Numbered from the stretch's first letter, positions 27,191 to 35,905 are shown. The stretch: DNA of 64,000 nt from Bacillus sp. es.036 (GCF_002563635.1 NZ_PDIZ01000001.1:186001-250000), one strand, 5' to 3'. Notes: generated by a model from the sequence alone, not told the origin. Made by a program: numbers and translations.

Positions 27191-27783
27191 GTTTTGACGA
27201 GGAATATCAACAGAACAAAACGCGTTGGACCAGACCAGATGAGCGGGTTGTTGAATGGCTGGAGGCTGTTCCGGCAGGGCGTGCGCTTGATCTCGGTGCC
27301 GGGGAAGGCGGCAATAGTTTTTGGTTGGCGCAGCAGGGATGGAACGTGACGAGTGTCGATTTTGCTCCGGCGGCTGTTCAGTTCATCGAGGAACATTCTC
27401 GGGAAAAGGGATATTTGATCGAAGCGGAAATAGCCGATGCACTCAAATACACGGGCGAAGGAAAGTTTGATTTGGTTCTTCTCTCGTTTGTCCATTTTTC
27501 GAAAGAGGAACGGGAGATGCTTTTCTCAAGATTAGAAAAGCAGCTTGCGGAAGGCGGTCTGCTCGTGTATCTTGGGTTGGTCAAAAATGAGGACGAGCTT
27601 CCACCAGGAGGGCTCTTGGAGGAATTTCCATCATCTGAGAAAGTGGCGGATGAAATGAAGACTCCTCCTTCTCTCGTCGTCCTAAATCTAGGAGACCAGG
27701 TGAGAGAACTGCCAATAGGGGTTGCGGAAGGTACGTATGAAGCGAAAACAGCAAGTGTGAAAGCTAGAAAGGGGAGAGGATAA
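27187..27783 (+). CDS. SAM-dependent methyltransferase (class I)
   Basis: 198 aa. Motif I is LDLGAGEGGNSFWL, followed by the acidic VTSVDFAP and FDLVLLSFVHF. It resembles TehB/thiopurine-type small-molecule methyltransferases. ATG 27187 overlaps the TGA of the TetR gene (ATGA), so it is translationally coupled. Confidence 0.88.
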   Translation: MSFDEEYQQNKTRWTRPDERVVEWLEAVPAGRALDLGAGEGGNSFWLAQQGWNVTSVDFAPAAVQFIEEHSREKGYLIEAEIADALKYTGEGKFDLVLLSFVHFSKEEREMLFSRLEKQLAEGGLLVYLGLVKNEDELPPGGLLEEFPSSEKVADEMKTPPSLVVLNLGDQVRELPIGVAEGTYEAKTASVKARKGRG

Positions 27784-27784
27784 G

Positions 27785-28702
27785 TTGGAACAATATGAAG
27801 TGATTGTAATAGGGGGAGGGGCTGCTGGCTTAAGTTCAGCGCTTGTGTTTGGACGATCAAAGCGGAAGGTGCTTGTACTGGATGCCAACGCTGCTCGGAA
27901 CCGTGTGACGCATGCATCGCACGGATATTTGACACGAGACGGTGTGAAGCCTGAATCGTTCAAGTCGATCGGTTTGAGTGAAATCAAGGCTTATCCGACG
28001 GTAAGCTATGTTGAAACGAAGGTTACGGCACTTGAAAAGGAAGAGGGCGTTTTTACCGTTCAGACAGATAACGGGGAAAGCTATGTAAGCCGGCGGGTCG
28101 TTGTGGCAGCGGGGATGAGAGAGGACCTGCCTGCGATCATAGGACTACAGGACGTTTACGGCTCCACAGTTTTTCCATGTCCGTATTGTGACGGCTGGGA
28201 GCGGAAAGATGAGCCATTGGCGATTTTCGGAAACGAACCTTGGCTTATTCATTACGTAAAATTGATTTATAACTGGAGTCAGGATCTAATCGTTTTTACA
28301 AACGGTGCAACAGCGCTTTCGGAAGAAGACCGGAAAGATTTACGAGGGCATGGTGTGGAGCTTGTGGAAGAGGCGATTGAAGAACTTATTTCAACCGAGG
28401 GTCAGCTCCAGCAGGTCGTGATGGTGTCAGGGGAGGCGTACCATCGATCTGGCGGATTTATCATGGATACGGGTGAATCCCAGGCGTTTTCTCTCGACCA
28501 TTTTGGCGTCGACTATACAGACATGGGGGGAGTCGAAACTGAAGAAGGAGCGAAAACTGCTGTGAAGGGATTATATGTTATCGGAGACACGAAGAATGTG
28601 TTCTCTGGATTGCTGAAGGCAGCGAGTGAAGGGTATGAAGTCGCTGCTGAAATCAATCATGAAATGGCGATGGAAGATTGGGAACGCGGTGGAGTATCAT
28701 GA
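27785..28702 (+). CDS. Thioredoxin-reductase-like FAD disulfide oxidoreductase
   Basis: 305 aa. The N-terminal FAD motif is VIGGGAAGLSSAL, and redox-active cysteines lie in FPCPYCDGWE. GLYVIGDTKN is the C-terminal FAD motif. The size and CPYCDG motif match proteins near thioredoxin reductase and gliotoxin-oxidase-like enzymes. The NADPH-binding segment is FGNEPWLIHYVK, without a classical GxGxxA, so the cofactor is uncertain. Start is TTG 27785 behind GGGAGAGGA. The gene sits between two methyltransferases. Confidence 0.85.
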   Translation: MEQYEVIVIGGGAAGLSSALVFGRSKRKVLVLDANAARNRVTHASHGYLTRDGVKPESFKSIGLSEIKAYPTVSYVETKVTALEKEEGVFTVQTDNGESYVSRRVVVAAGMREDLPAIIGLQDVYGSTVFPCPYCDGWERKDEPLAIFGNEPWLIHYVKLIYNWSQDLIVFTNGATALSEEDRKDLRGHGVELVEEAIEELISTEGQLQQVVMVSGEAYHRSGGFIMDTGESQAFSLDHFGVDYTDMGGVETEEGAKTAVKGLYVIGDTKNVFSGLLKAASEGYEVAAEINHEMAMEDWERGGVS

Positions 28703-29253
28703 CGAAACCAGTCTACGATACGCATTATCAAGAACAGCATTATTTCGGAAATCCCTACCCTGGACTCGTGGAATTCTTTGAGGCGTATGAACCGAAAGGG
28801 CATGTACTAGATCTAGGATGCGGACAAGGCAGAGATTCATTAAGCTTAGGAAGGTTAAGGTACACAGTGACAGGCGTCGATATCTCCACTGTCGGGCTCG
28901 ATCAAATGAATCAAGTCGCCTGTGACGAGCAGTTGAACGTGACCGGGAAAGTAGGAGATGTTTACACGTACCCAGTAGGTGCGGAGCACGATATTGTCCT
29001 GTTGGATTCGATGCTGCATTTTAATAAAAGGGATGTCGAGAGCGAAACGAAACTGGTCCAGCGTATTGCTGCTGAGCTGAAAAAAGGTGGGGTGTTGGCC
29101 ATTTTTATGATGCAAGGGCAAAAGAGGGAGACATACTTGAAGCGTGTGATGGATGAGACGGAAAACGAGTGGGAAGTACTTGCTGACCGCTATACTGACT
29201 ACCCGGAATTCAATGCGCACTATCATATGTATATCGTGAAAAAAGGCAGTTGA
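28699..29253 (+). CDS. SAM-dependent methyltransferase, TehB-like
   Basis: 184 aa. Motif I is LDLGCGQGRDSL, then VTGVDIS and HDIVLLDSMLHF. It resembles TehB or thiol/chalcogen methyltransferases. ATG 28699 overlaps the preceding TGA (ATGA), so the longer frame from 28678 is not needed. It is the last gene of the TetR unit. A methyl-transfer plus thiol-redox detoxification role is inferred from context. Confidence 0.85.
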   Translation: MTKPVYDTHYQEQHYFGNPYPGLVEFFEAYEPKGHVLDLGCGQGRDSLSLGRLRYTVTGVDISTVGLDQMNQVACDEQLNVTGKVGDVYTYPVGAEHDIVLLDSMLHFNKRDVESETKLVQRIAAELKKGGVLAIFMMQGQKRETYLKRVMDETENEWEVLADRYTDYPEFNAHYHMYIVKKGS

Positions 29254-29391
29254 GTGTACGGTAACAAGTCAGTTAAGGCGAGAACAACTAAGTGATCTAG
29301 CATTCCTGAATTCCGTATTTCAGAATATAGATAGGCAACAAGTTCAATATTCTGTAGCGATAAGGCGAGTGGGTATTAATCTGGAAACTAA

Positions 29392-29508
29392 ATGGATATT
29401 AGATTGGGATTTGTAGATCATTATATGAATTGGGAGCAAGGTTCTACAAGAGCTAATGATCAATGTGAAAGGTGTGGAGAAGTTAAAAGAGTTATGAGGG
29501 GAAAGTAG
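29392..29508 (+). CDS. Possible 38-aa CxxC peptide
   Basis: ATG 29392 to TAG 29508 encodes a peptide ending in NDQCERCGEVKRVMRGK, a half zinc-ribbon. No good ribosome binding site is seen and it lies in a region of gene remnants, so it may be the tail of a decayed gene. Confidence 0.3.
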   Translation: MDIRLGFVDHYMNWEQGSTRANDQCERCGEVKRVMRGK

Positions 29509-29537
29509 AAAAAATATTTATCTCTAAGCAAGTCTTC

Positions 29538-29635
29538 CACAATCTCGGAGCTCATCTTTAATAAGATAGGCTCTTTTAATTATGAAGTTGAGATTGAGTT
29601 CTGTGTACAGATTTGAAATAATTGGTATTAAGTGA
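29538..29635 (+). repeat. Dispersed hairpin repeat, copy B
   Basis: CACAATCTC lead, hairpin GGAGCTCATCTT/AAGATAGGCTC with T-run, and tail ATTTGAAATAATTGGTATTAAG. It is a full-length homologue of the copy at 24711. Confidence 0.8.
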
Positions 29636-29658
29636 TGCTTTTTTGTGGGGATTGTTCT

Positions 29659-29771
29659 ATGTTTATAGTAAACGTAGAAGTTCACATAGAGCGAACGGTG
29701 AATGGCTTTTAAACTTGAGAAGTAAAAATAAAGAATACGCTGGGGTCGTCAGGGAAAAAGGCTTAGTTTTA
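29659..29771 (+). pseudogene. NUDIX hydrolase N-terminal remnant
   Basis: ATG 29659 reads MFIVNVEV. The frame then shifts to NGEWLLNLRSKNKEYAGVV, matching the usual start of Bacillus NUDIX proteins (FIVNVE, GKWLLIxRS, EHAGG). The NUDIX box itself is absent. It is a frameshifted and truncated remnant, identified by eye. Confidence 0.5.
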
Positions 29772-29904
29772 TAAATCCGCATTTATTTATCAAAGGGCCC
29801 CTAACTAATGTAGATAATCCTATTGTATAGAAAGATATCGGAAAGGAACACCAAAAATCGGAAATACATAATAAAAAGTAAATCTCATATAGAGGTGGAA
29901 TTAC

Positions 29905-30870
29905 ATGCCGAAAATTGACAATATGTTAGCAATTCTATGGATGCTTCGTTCAGGTGTAAAAATGACCGCAAAACAAATTTCAGAAAAGTTAGAGATGAAT
30001 ATTAGGACTGTGTATCGTTATATTGATACAATTTCAACTAGTGGTGTACCAATCATTTCAGAACCTGGACATAACGGTGGATATTCTTTATTGAACAATT
30101 TTATTGAGGCTCCTCTTTTTTTTGATTTTGAGGAGCAAACGTCACTATATCACGCTGCTGTTTTTGCAGAAGAAGCCGGATATTATGGAGGGGAAGCATT
30201 AAATAGGGCTATTTCAAAACTAAGTAACTACTCAAGCCAAGAGCAGGAAACAAAGATAAACCAACATTTAACTAGTCTAGAAGTAATAAGTCGATTAGGT
30301 TCACTCTCTGTGGAACCTCTTTTGAAAGAGTTGGAGCAGGCCGTAGCTGAAGGGTACTCAGTAAAAATTCTTTACCATAAAAGTAGCGAAAAGCAATCAA
30401 ATGATAGATTGGTCGATCCGTACAGAATTATCTATTGGAATAATAAGTGGTATGTGATTGGATTTTGTCATCTTAGGAATGATATCCGTAGTTTTCGAGT
30501 CGATCGTATGGAAAGTCTAAGGCTCACCGAAAATAAGTTTAACCGACCAGAAAATTTTTCAGCACGTAACTTTTTTATGAAAAATCTTCTTCCAACTATA
30601 GAAGATAAGGAAGGGATTATTTCATTGGTTATTCAAGGGGATAAAAGTGTATTGGCAGATATTTGCCAACATTGGTTTTTAGGACATTATTTACAAGAAC
30701 GGACTTCAAATCAAGCCGTTTTTCTTCTTGAAAAAGATGTGATTCATACATATGTACCTTATTTACTTTTACCGTACAATCAAGCTATTAAAGTGATTGA
30801 ACCAATCAGTCTAAAGAAACGACTTGTTGATGTGCTGTCGGAATTAATAGAATTTCATCAAGTAAAATAA
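29905..30870 (+). CDS. HTH/WYL-domain transcriptional regulator (YafY-like)
   Basis: 321 aa. The N-terminal winged HTH has the recognition region MTAKQISEKLEMNIRTVYRYI. The WYL domain spans about 140-215 (VDPYRIIYWNNKWYVIGFC, RSFRVDRM), with a C-terminal WCX extension. Such proteins sense ligands or nucleic acids and often control adjacent genes. Here the neighbour is a DJ-1/PfpI gene in the same direction. Start is ATG 29905 behind AGAGGTGG. Confidence 0.88.
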   Translation: MPKIDNMLAILWMLRSGVKMTAKQISEKLEMNIRTVYRYIDTISTSGVPIISEPGHNGGYSLLNNFIEAPLFFDFEEQTSLYHAAVFAEEAGYYGGEALNRAISKLSNYSSQEQETKINQHLTSLEVISRLGSLSVEPLLKELEQAVAEGYSVKILYHKSSEKQSNDRLVDPYRIIYWNNKWYVIGFCHLRNDIRSFRVDRMESLRLTENKFNRPENFSARNFFMKNLLPTIEDKEGIISLVIQGDKSVLADICQHWFLGHYLQERTSNQAVFLLEKDVIHTYVPYLLLPYNQAIKVIEPISLKKRLVDVLSELIEFHQVK

Positions 30871-30902
30871 CTTCCCTGACGTTAACTGTCAGGGAAGTTT
30901 TA
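30870..30902 (+). terminator. Terminator after WYL regulator
   Basis: ACTTCCCTGAC/GTCAGGGAAGT stem followed by TTTTATT. Confidence 0.88.
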
Positions 30903-30941
30903 TTATACTGGCTATATCAAATGTGATGGGAGTGTTTTTGG

Positions 30942-31574
30942 GTGCAAACAAAAAAAGTTTTTCTATATGTTTTTAATACAATGTCGGACTGGGAATATGG
31001 ATATTTAATTGCTGAACTAAACTCAGGAAGATATTTCAAAAAAGGTATAGCACCTTTAAAAGTCATTACAGTAGGAGCTAGTAAAGAAATGATTACTACT
31101 ATGGGAGGACTGAGCATAAAGCCAGATATTTCCCTTAATGAGTGTACGCTTGAGAGTAATGATCTTTTAATTTTACCAGGAGGGACTAATTGGAAAGAAG
31201 AAATTCATCAACCTATCTTGGAAAGAGTTGGCCAAGCTTTAAAGCTTGGCACTGTTGTAGCTGCAATTTGTGGTGCAACTGAGGGCCTTGCGAATATGGG
31301 ATGCTTAGATAGTAGAAAGCATACAAGTAATAACTTAGACTATATTAAAATGGTATGTCCTAACTATAAAGGAGAAAAGTTTTATGAGTTGGGATCTGCC
31401 GTATCTGATGCGAATTTAGTTACTGCAACAGGGATAGCTCCTCTGGAATTTGCGATGGAAGTGCTGAAAAAAATAGATGTATTTACACCAGATGGATTAC
31501 AATCATGGTATAACCTAAATAAAACTCATAAACCTGAATACTTCTTCCAGTTAATGAATTCAATAAATAGCTGA
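30942..31574 (+). CDS. DJ-1/PfpI-family protein
   Basis: 210-aa protein of the type 1 glutamine-amidotransferase-like fold, similar to B. subtilis YoaZ/YdeA. The nucleophile elbow has C110 in AAICGATEGLANMG, and LLILPGGTNW precedes it. It is possibly a glyoxalase or stress-response hydrolase. Start is GTG 30942 behind TGGGAG. The adjacent WYL protein may regulate it. Confidence 0.85.
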   Translation: MQTKKVFLYVFNTMSDWEYGYLIAELNSGRYFKKGIAPLKVITVGASKEMITTMGGLSIKPDISLNECTLESNDLLILPGGTNWKEEIHQPILERVGQALKLGTVVAAICGATEGLANMGCLDSRKHTSNNLDYIKMVCPNYKGEKFYELGSAVSDANLVTATGIAPLEFAMEVLKKIDVFTPDGLQSWYNLNKTHKPEYFFQLMNSINS

Positions 31575-31731
31575 GCTAAAAAGTCAGTTTTATATTAGTT
31601 CAAATAAAATAACAAATTAACTGAAAAGCTCACTATCTCTATTTTGTTTTGCAGAGAAATTGTGCTTTTTAATTCGTGAAAAAGTCTATTTTTAAATATC
31701 AAATAGACATCGTTATGTGAGGGGGGCTTAT

Positions 31732-32139
31732 TTGAAGAATACAATTTCTATTCTCTGTTTACTGTTGCTGTTATTAGTAGGGTGTAATCAGAATAATATT
31801 CAACGTAATAAAGACTTGGAAAATTCTATTCATACGATTGTGGCAGATAAAAACCAGAGTGAGATAAGGGTTAAGTCGCTTACCAATTTCGAATGGGAAG
31901 AAGCGTTTCTTTTCACGCCGTACAGTACACAAGGCAGTATAGAAAAACAATTAGGTTTTAATTTCAAAGATCCGAGCAATCTCGAAATGAGAGACGATAT
32001 TTATCTTATGGTTTTTGTGAACGGTGGTAAAGTAATTCAATATGTTGAGTTAGATCGTCACACGTCTGACTTTTCAATTGGAGACAAGGATCATCTTACT
32101 CCCAAAAAAGACGTGATTAGTATTGAAAGGAATAAATAG
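31732..32139 (+). CDS. Putative lipoprotein, 135 aa
   Basis: The signal peptide has lipobox LVGC (Cys17), followed by a soluble domain of about 115 residues that I do not recognise. GAGGGGGG at 31719-31726 marks TTG 31732 rather than the in-frame GTG 31717. It is a single gene. Confidence 0.7.
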   Translation: MKNTISILCLLLLLLVGCNQNNIQRNKDLENSIHTIVADKNQSEIRVKSLTNFEWEEAFLFTPYSTQGSIEKQLGFNFKDPSNLEMRDDIYLMVFVNGGKVIQYVELDRHTSDFSIGDKDHLTPKKDVISIERNK

Positions 32140-32186
32140 CAGCTTTTTCTTTAGTGAAGAAAATAGTAATTTAGAAAAGGTTATTT

Positions 32187-32230
32187 AATAATCTTGGAGT
32201 CGTTTGTTTAATGAAATGTAAGCGCTCCAT
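32187..32230 (+). repeat. Degenerate hairpin repeat copy
   Basis: AATAATCTTGGAG...CGCTCC resembles the lead and outer stem of the copies at 24711 and 29538, with a diverged middle. Confidence 0.4.
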
Positions 32231-32381
32231 GTCGTTTAAGGGCAAGTTGGTAAAAAAGGGAATTTACATAGTAATAACGAATTGTTGATGAATAGAGTAT
32301 GAAGGATAGTGATGAAAATGAAATTGAGACCTTGTAGAGACATTCAATAGTGACAAATTTTATTTATAGGATGATAAGTTG

Positions 32382-33053
32382 ATGATTGGAATAAGTATAG
32401 CAACGAAGTGGGAATATGAAGCGGCATTGGAATATTTTGGCGTAAAAGATAATGAACGTTTCGGTTATTCTTATGGCGAGTATTTCATAAGAACAATTAA
32501 CGATACCGACCTTGTTTTTTATATTACTGGTGTAAGAAAAGTAAATGGTGTTGGTGGTAATCAGTATATGATTTCTAAATATAATTTGACTAAAGTAATC
32601 GTTGCTGGAACATGTGCAGGAATAGATGACAGGTTCAGTAATTTGGATATTTTTGTACCCAATGAAGCCGTTCAATATGATTGCACAGTAAAAGAAGTCG
32701 AGCCTCTGATTAAACAATCCTTCATAGTTAATATGGATCTATTAAAATATGGCGATGATTTCTATACCGGAACGATTGGCACCGCTGATAAAGCAGTCGT
32801 TATGTGGAAGGACTATTTAGAACTGAAAGCAAACGAAATCACAATAGCCGATACAGAAGCGGGTGCAATTGCTTATATCTGTCAGAAGAATGATGTTGAA
32901 TGTATTATTATTAAAGGAATATCTGATTTTCCAACAGATGAAAGAAACTCTGATAAATTCGGCTCAAACATTGAACAAATGAATGTTTATTTAGAAAACA
33001 CTCCCAAAGTAATGTACAAAATATTTGGCGAATATTTAAAACGATTTATATAA
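32382..33053 (+). CDS. Nucleoside phosphorylase-superfamily protein
   Basis: 223-aa MTAN/PNP-like protein. AGTCAGIDDRFSNLDIFVP is the phosphate-loop region. ADTEAGAIA followed by IIIKGISD corresponds to the MEGAA...RAISD substrate-site block, here with Thr-Glu-Ala in place of Met-Glu-Gly. It may cleave a nucleoside or modified nucleotide. ATG 32382 follows an in-frame TTG 32379, and the ribosome binding site is only AGGATGA. AT-rich context and no clear partner. Confidence 0.75.
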   Translation: MIGISIATKWEYEAALEYFGVKDNERFGYSYGEYFIRTINDTDLVFYITGVRKVNGVGGNQYMISKYNLTKVIVAGTCAGIDDRFSNLDIFVPNEAVQYDCTVKEVEPLIKQSFIVNMDLLKYGDDFYTGTIGTADKAVVMWKDYLELKANEITIADTEAGAIAYICQKNDVECIIIKGISDFPTDERNSDKFGSNIEQMNVYLENTPKVMYKIFGEYLKRFI

Positions 33054-33235
33054 ATCGATTTAAAAGAAGACTATATGAGATATCTGAAGTTCGATGTCCT
33101 AACTTTAGAGGGGATGAGGTGGCTAAGGACGCAATCATGAATAGATCAATGTAAGTTAACTCGGAATGAGTAATAAATCGCTTTTTACTATTTAATTATT
33201 TTAGAAGATAAAACATAAGTATTGGGGCTAAAATC

Positions 33236-33733
33236 ATGAGGGGATTGGGAACGCTCTACTTTTTCTGTGGAAAAATGGGTGCAGGAAAATCAACTAAATC
33301 AAAACAATTCGCAATCGATCATCACGCGGTACTTTTGTCTGAAGATGAATGGCTTTCCTCTCTTTATCCTAATCAGATTGCCTCATTTGATGACTATTTA
33401 ACATTCTCAGCGCAACTCAAGCCATTGTTGAAAAAGCATGTTCAAAACATATTAAGTGTCGGGACAGATGTAGTGATGGATTTTCCGGCGAACACTCAAA
33501 AACAGCGGAAGTGGTTTTTGGATTTGGCATCTGAGATTAATGCAAACCATCAATTAATTTATCTTAATCGATCTAACGAGCAGTGCTTACGTCAGATCGA
33601 ACAAAGGCGTAAGGAACAGCCTGAAAGAGCAGCTTTTGATACGGAAGCGGTATTTCATCATGTGACGAACTTTTTTGAAGCACCAAAAGCATCCGAGGGT
33701 ATTCATATTTTGGAGTTTACTGAGAAAGGTTAG
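33236..33733 (+). CDS. P-loop kinase-like ATPase (AAA_33)
   Basis: 165 aa. Walker A is GKMGAGKST at about 12-20, and VVMDFPANT is the likely Walker B. Together with LIYLNRSNEQCLRQIEQRR they give the layout of AAA_33 polynucleotide or small-molecule kinases. No strong ribosome binding site precedes ATG 33236. Confidence 0.75.
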   Translation: MRGLGTLYFFCGKMGAGKSTKSKQFAIDHHAVLLSEDEWLSSLYPNQIASFDDYLTFSAQLKPLLKKHVQNILSVGTDVVMDFPANTQKQRKWFLDLASEINANHQLIYLNRSNEQCLRQIEQRRKEQPERAAFDTEAVFHHVTNFFEAPKASEGIHILEFTEKG

Positions 33734-33774
33734 CAAGGAACTTCTCGCGAAGCTTTTACAAAATAGTGAGGAAA

Positions 33775-33810
33775 GAGAGCTTATCTTCAATAAGATCAGT
33801 TCTCTTTTTT
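33775..33810 (+). terminator. Terminator, hairpin-repeat family (copy D)
   Basis: GAGAGCTTATCTT-CAA-TAAGATCAGTTCTC followed by six T residues. The inner part matches the stem of the copies at 24711 and 29538. Confidence 0.7.
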
Positions 33811-33914
33811 GAAGCAGTTTAGTACGACCTCTTCGTATAATCAGAAGCTCTAAAACTTGTACCTAAAAGAATGTCCGACCACTTACCTTCATAGACTTAG
33901 AGAAAAGAAGGGAA

Positions 33915-34286
33915 GTGATCTCAATATTTGGATGGAGTGCCGTTGTCGTAGCCGCCGCGTTTGTGATTCTCGTCGTTTATTTGATTTTGACGTTACGAAA
34001 AGTGATGGCAACACTGGCAGAAACAAAAGAGACGTTGTCGGGTGTCCGGAATTCGGTTAACGGCATTACAGATGAAGCAGAAGAACTGATTCATACCGCC
34101 AACCAAATTTCCGATGATGTTAAAGGAAAAATGGAAGCCGTGGATCCATTAATCGAGTCTGCTCATGATGTGGGGGATATGATACACGATGTAACGAGCA
34201 ACATAAAACGTACGGCTTTGCAAAAGAGTAGTCGGAAAACCATTCGTACACAGGAAAGCAAGCCCGTGCAGGTGAAATTGAAGTAA
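33915..34286 (+). CDS. DUF948 (YtxG-like) membrane protein
   Basis: 123 aa with one N-terminal TM helix (about 5-27) followed by a coiled-coil region with regular heptads, as in YtxG general-stress proteins. The start is unclear. GTG 33915 is only 2 nt from AAGGG, and no other standard start lies before the TM, so the true start codon may be atypical or just downstream. Confidence 0.7.
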   Translation: MISIFGWSAVVVAAAFVILVVYLILTLRKVMATLAETKETLSGVRNSVNGITDEAEELIHTANQISDDVKGKMEAVDPLIESAHDVGDMIHDVTSNIKRTALQKSSRKTIRTQESKPVQVKLK

Positions 34287-34345
34287 TAAGCTAAGGCAGA
34301 AGGTTTTCTTGGAAGAGCCGCACCTAGCAAGTTGATATAACTACG

Positions 34346-34373
34346 AAAAGAAGCCTGGATGGGCTTCTTTTTC
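34346..34373 (+). terminator. Terminator after DUF948 gene
   Basis: AAAAGAAGCC/GGCTTCTTTT stem followed by TTC. Confidence 0.85.
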
Positions 34374-34412
34374 TTGAGTTACAACTCGTATTTTGAAATA
34401 ATTGGTAGTAGG
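34374..34412 (+). repeat. Tail part of hairpin repeat (copy C)
   Basis: TTGAGTT, then TTTTGAAATAATTGGTAGTAG, matches the tail of the copy at 29538. The hairpin in front of it is an unrelated terminator. Confidence 0.55.
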
Positions 34413-34462
34413 GTTTTTGAGATTGTAAGGAATACATGTCGACATTTAGAGGAGGCATCCCG

Positions 34463-34702
34463 GTGTATGCTTCACTTTGGGTTATTATTGGTTTCTGTAC
34501 AATCGGATTGATTGTCCTTATGTCTATGAAGAAAACGATGGAAAATAGGCTAGCTACTATAAAAGTAAATGGGGAAAGTAAAGAAAGTGCACGAGCAAGT
34601 CGGTCTATTATTTGGTGGGTCGTGAGTACAGTAGCATGGGGAATCCTGAGTATTAGTCTTTTTATATGGTGGTTAAATCAATACTTTGAAATGAGTGGTT
34701 AG
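34463..34702 (+). CDS. Small two-TM protein, 79 aa
   Basis: TM segments at about 3-20 and 50-70, with a basic linker. AGAGGAGG at 34448-34455 selects GTG 34463, although the frame is open from ATG 34436. Family unknown. The following membrane-protein genes run in the same direction. Confidence 0.6.
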   Translation: MYASLWVIIGFCTIGLIVLMSMKKTMENRLATIKVNGESKESARASRSIIWWVVSTVAWGILSISLFIWWLNQYFEMSG

Positions 34703-34732
34703 AAGTTTAATAGCTCCTTCAATTAGAAAAGG

Positions 34733-35146
34733 GTGGATGTTCTTATTAAATCAATTGCAAATGCAACTATGTCAGTGATTTTTATGTCTTTAGGGTTATT
34801 GTTTGGTCTAATTTCATTTGCCTATAAAATGTTAATCATATCGGATATTCCTGTATCCTTTGCAACGACTGAAGCGCTTTTTTCACAGCTGTTGTTTTTT
34901 ATTGCAACATTATTCTTCGCACTTTTTTTAGCTTCTATAAAAAAGAATAGTGTTAAAGGAATTTCAATTGGGTTTCTCATTCTGGCATTTTCATTTAATC
35001 TGCTAGTGTTTAGAACTGATTTAGCAAATGATTCTCCCGCGCTAGCACAACTGCAAATCGCGCCTGTCTTACATTTAGGCTTTTTAGTCGTGTTGAATCT
35101 TTTTTTACTTATTAAAAACTGGAACAAAAGTTACTCATTAAATTAG
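34733..35146 (+). CDS. Unknown four-TM membrane protein, 137 aa
   Basis: Hydrophobic segments at about 13-32, 45-67, 75-92 and 110-128. GTG 34733 has AAAAGGG directly against it, so the start is uncertain. An overlapping ATG 34737 is out of frame. No family recognised. Confidence 0.55.
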   Translation: MDVLIKSIANATMSVIFMSLGLLFGLISFAYKMLIISDIPVSFATTEALFSQLLFFIATLFFALFLASIKKNSVKGISIGFLILAFSFNLLVFRTDLANDSPALAQLQIAPVLHLGFLVVLNLFLLIKNWNKSYSLN

Positions 35147-35173
35147 GAGGATTTTTCGATAGGAAGTGATCAT

Positions 35174-35320
35174 GTGGGTATGGGCGGAATGAGTATAGCA
35201 TTCATCTCACTAGTTCTAATTGTTTTAATCCTGATTGTTATCCTATTTGTCATGCGAAAAAAGGAGATAAAAGTTTTAATTGACTATTTCATGCATTGCA
35301 GGAACGAAATATCCACCTAA
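35174..35320 (+). CDS. Small single-TM protein, 48 aa
   Basis: GTG 35174 behind AGGAAGTG, one strongly hydrophobic helix (about 8-26), then RKK and a short charged tail. It lies just after the membrane protein in the same direction. Coding status is plausible but rests on composition and ribosome binding site only. Confidence 0.45.
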   Translation: MGMGGMSIAFISLVLIVLILIVILFVMRKKEIKVLIDYFMHCRNEIST

Positions 35321-35363
35321 CTCGTAAGTATTGTAAAAGGCAAGGCAATTGGGAGGCAAATAG

Positions 35364-35858
35364 ATGAAGCAACTTTATATCAAGCAGAAGGTCTTCAGTC
35401 TTAGTGGGAAATATACAGTGAAAGATCAGCAAGAGAACGATCGCTATTATGTGGAAGGAAGCTTTATGCAAGTGCCAAAGACTTTCTCCATACTGAATAC
35501 TTCAAGAGAGGAAGTAGCTCTTATTGAGAAAAAAGTCTTCACCTTGTTACCCAAATTTTTTGTGGAGGTAAATGGTCAGGAGATATTAACTATCAAAAAG
35601 GAATTTTCTTTCTTGAAAGCACGCTATACCATTGATGCGGCAGGAATTGAAGTGAATGGTAATTGGTGGGATATGGATTTCCAAGTGTTGCAGGATGGTG
35701 AAATCATAGCGGAAGTGGGCAAGGAATGGTTCACCTGGGGCGATAGTTACAAGGTACAAATCCTAGATGATGAGATGGAAACGATGATCATTGCGCTCGT
35801 TGTGGCGATTGATTGTGTGAAGGCTGACCAGGCAGCTGCTGCTTCAGCATCGATGTAG
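35364..35858 (+). CDS. LURP-one-related protein (YxjI-like)
   Basis: 164-aa Tubby/LURP-like beta-barrel protein. The order of KQKVFSL, KYTVKD, EGSFMQVPKTFSI and FLKARYTID fits the family, as does the length. Function unknown. ATG 35364 lies behind GGGAGG. An Ala-rich C-terminus ends the protein. Confidence 0.85.
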   Translation: MKQLYIKQKVFSLSGKYTVKDQQENDRYYVEGSFMQVPKTFSILNTSREEVALIEKKVFTLLPKFFVEVNGQEILTIKKEFSFLKARYTIDAAGIEVNGNWWDMDFQVLQDGEIIAEVGKEWFTWGDSYKVQILDDEMETMIIALVVAIDCVKADQAAAASASM

Positions 35859-35874
35859 TAGGCAGAAATAGAGT

Positions 35875-35905
35875 GAGGAGCTTATCCGTAATAAGCTTCT
35901 CTTTA
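35875..35905 (+). terminator. Terminator, hairpin-repeat family (copy E)
   Basis: GAGGAGCTTAT-CCGTA-ATAAGCTTCTC followed by TTTAT. It resembles the stem of the other copies in this region. Confidence 0.65.
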
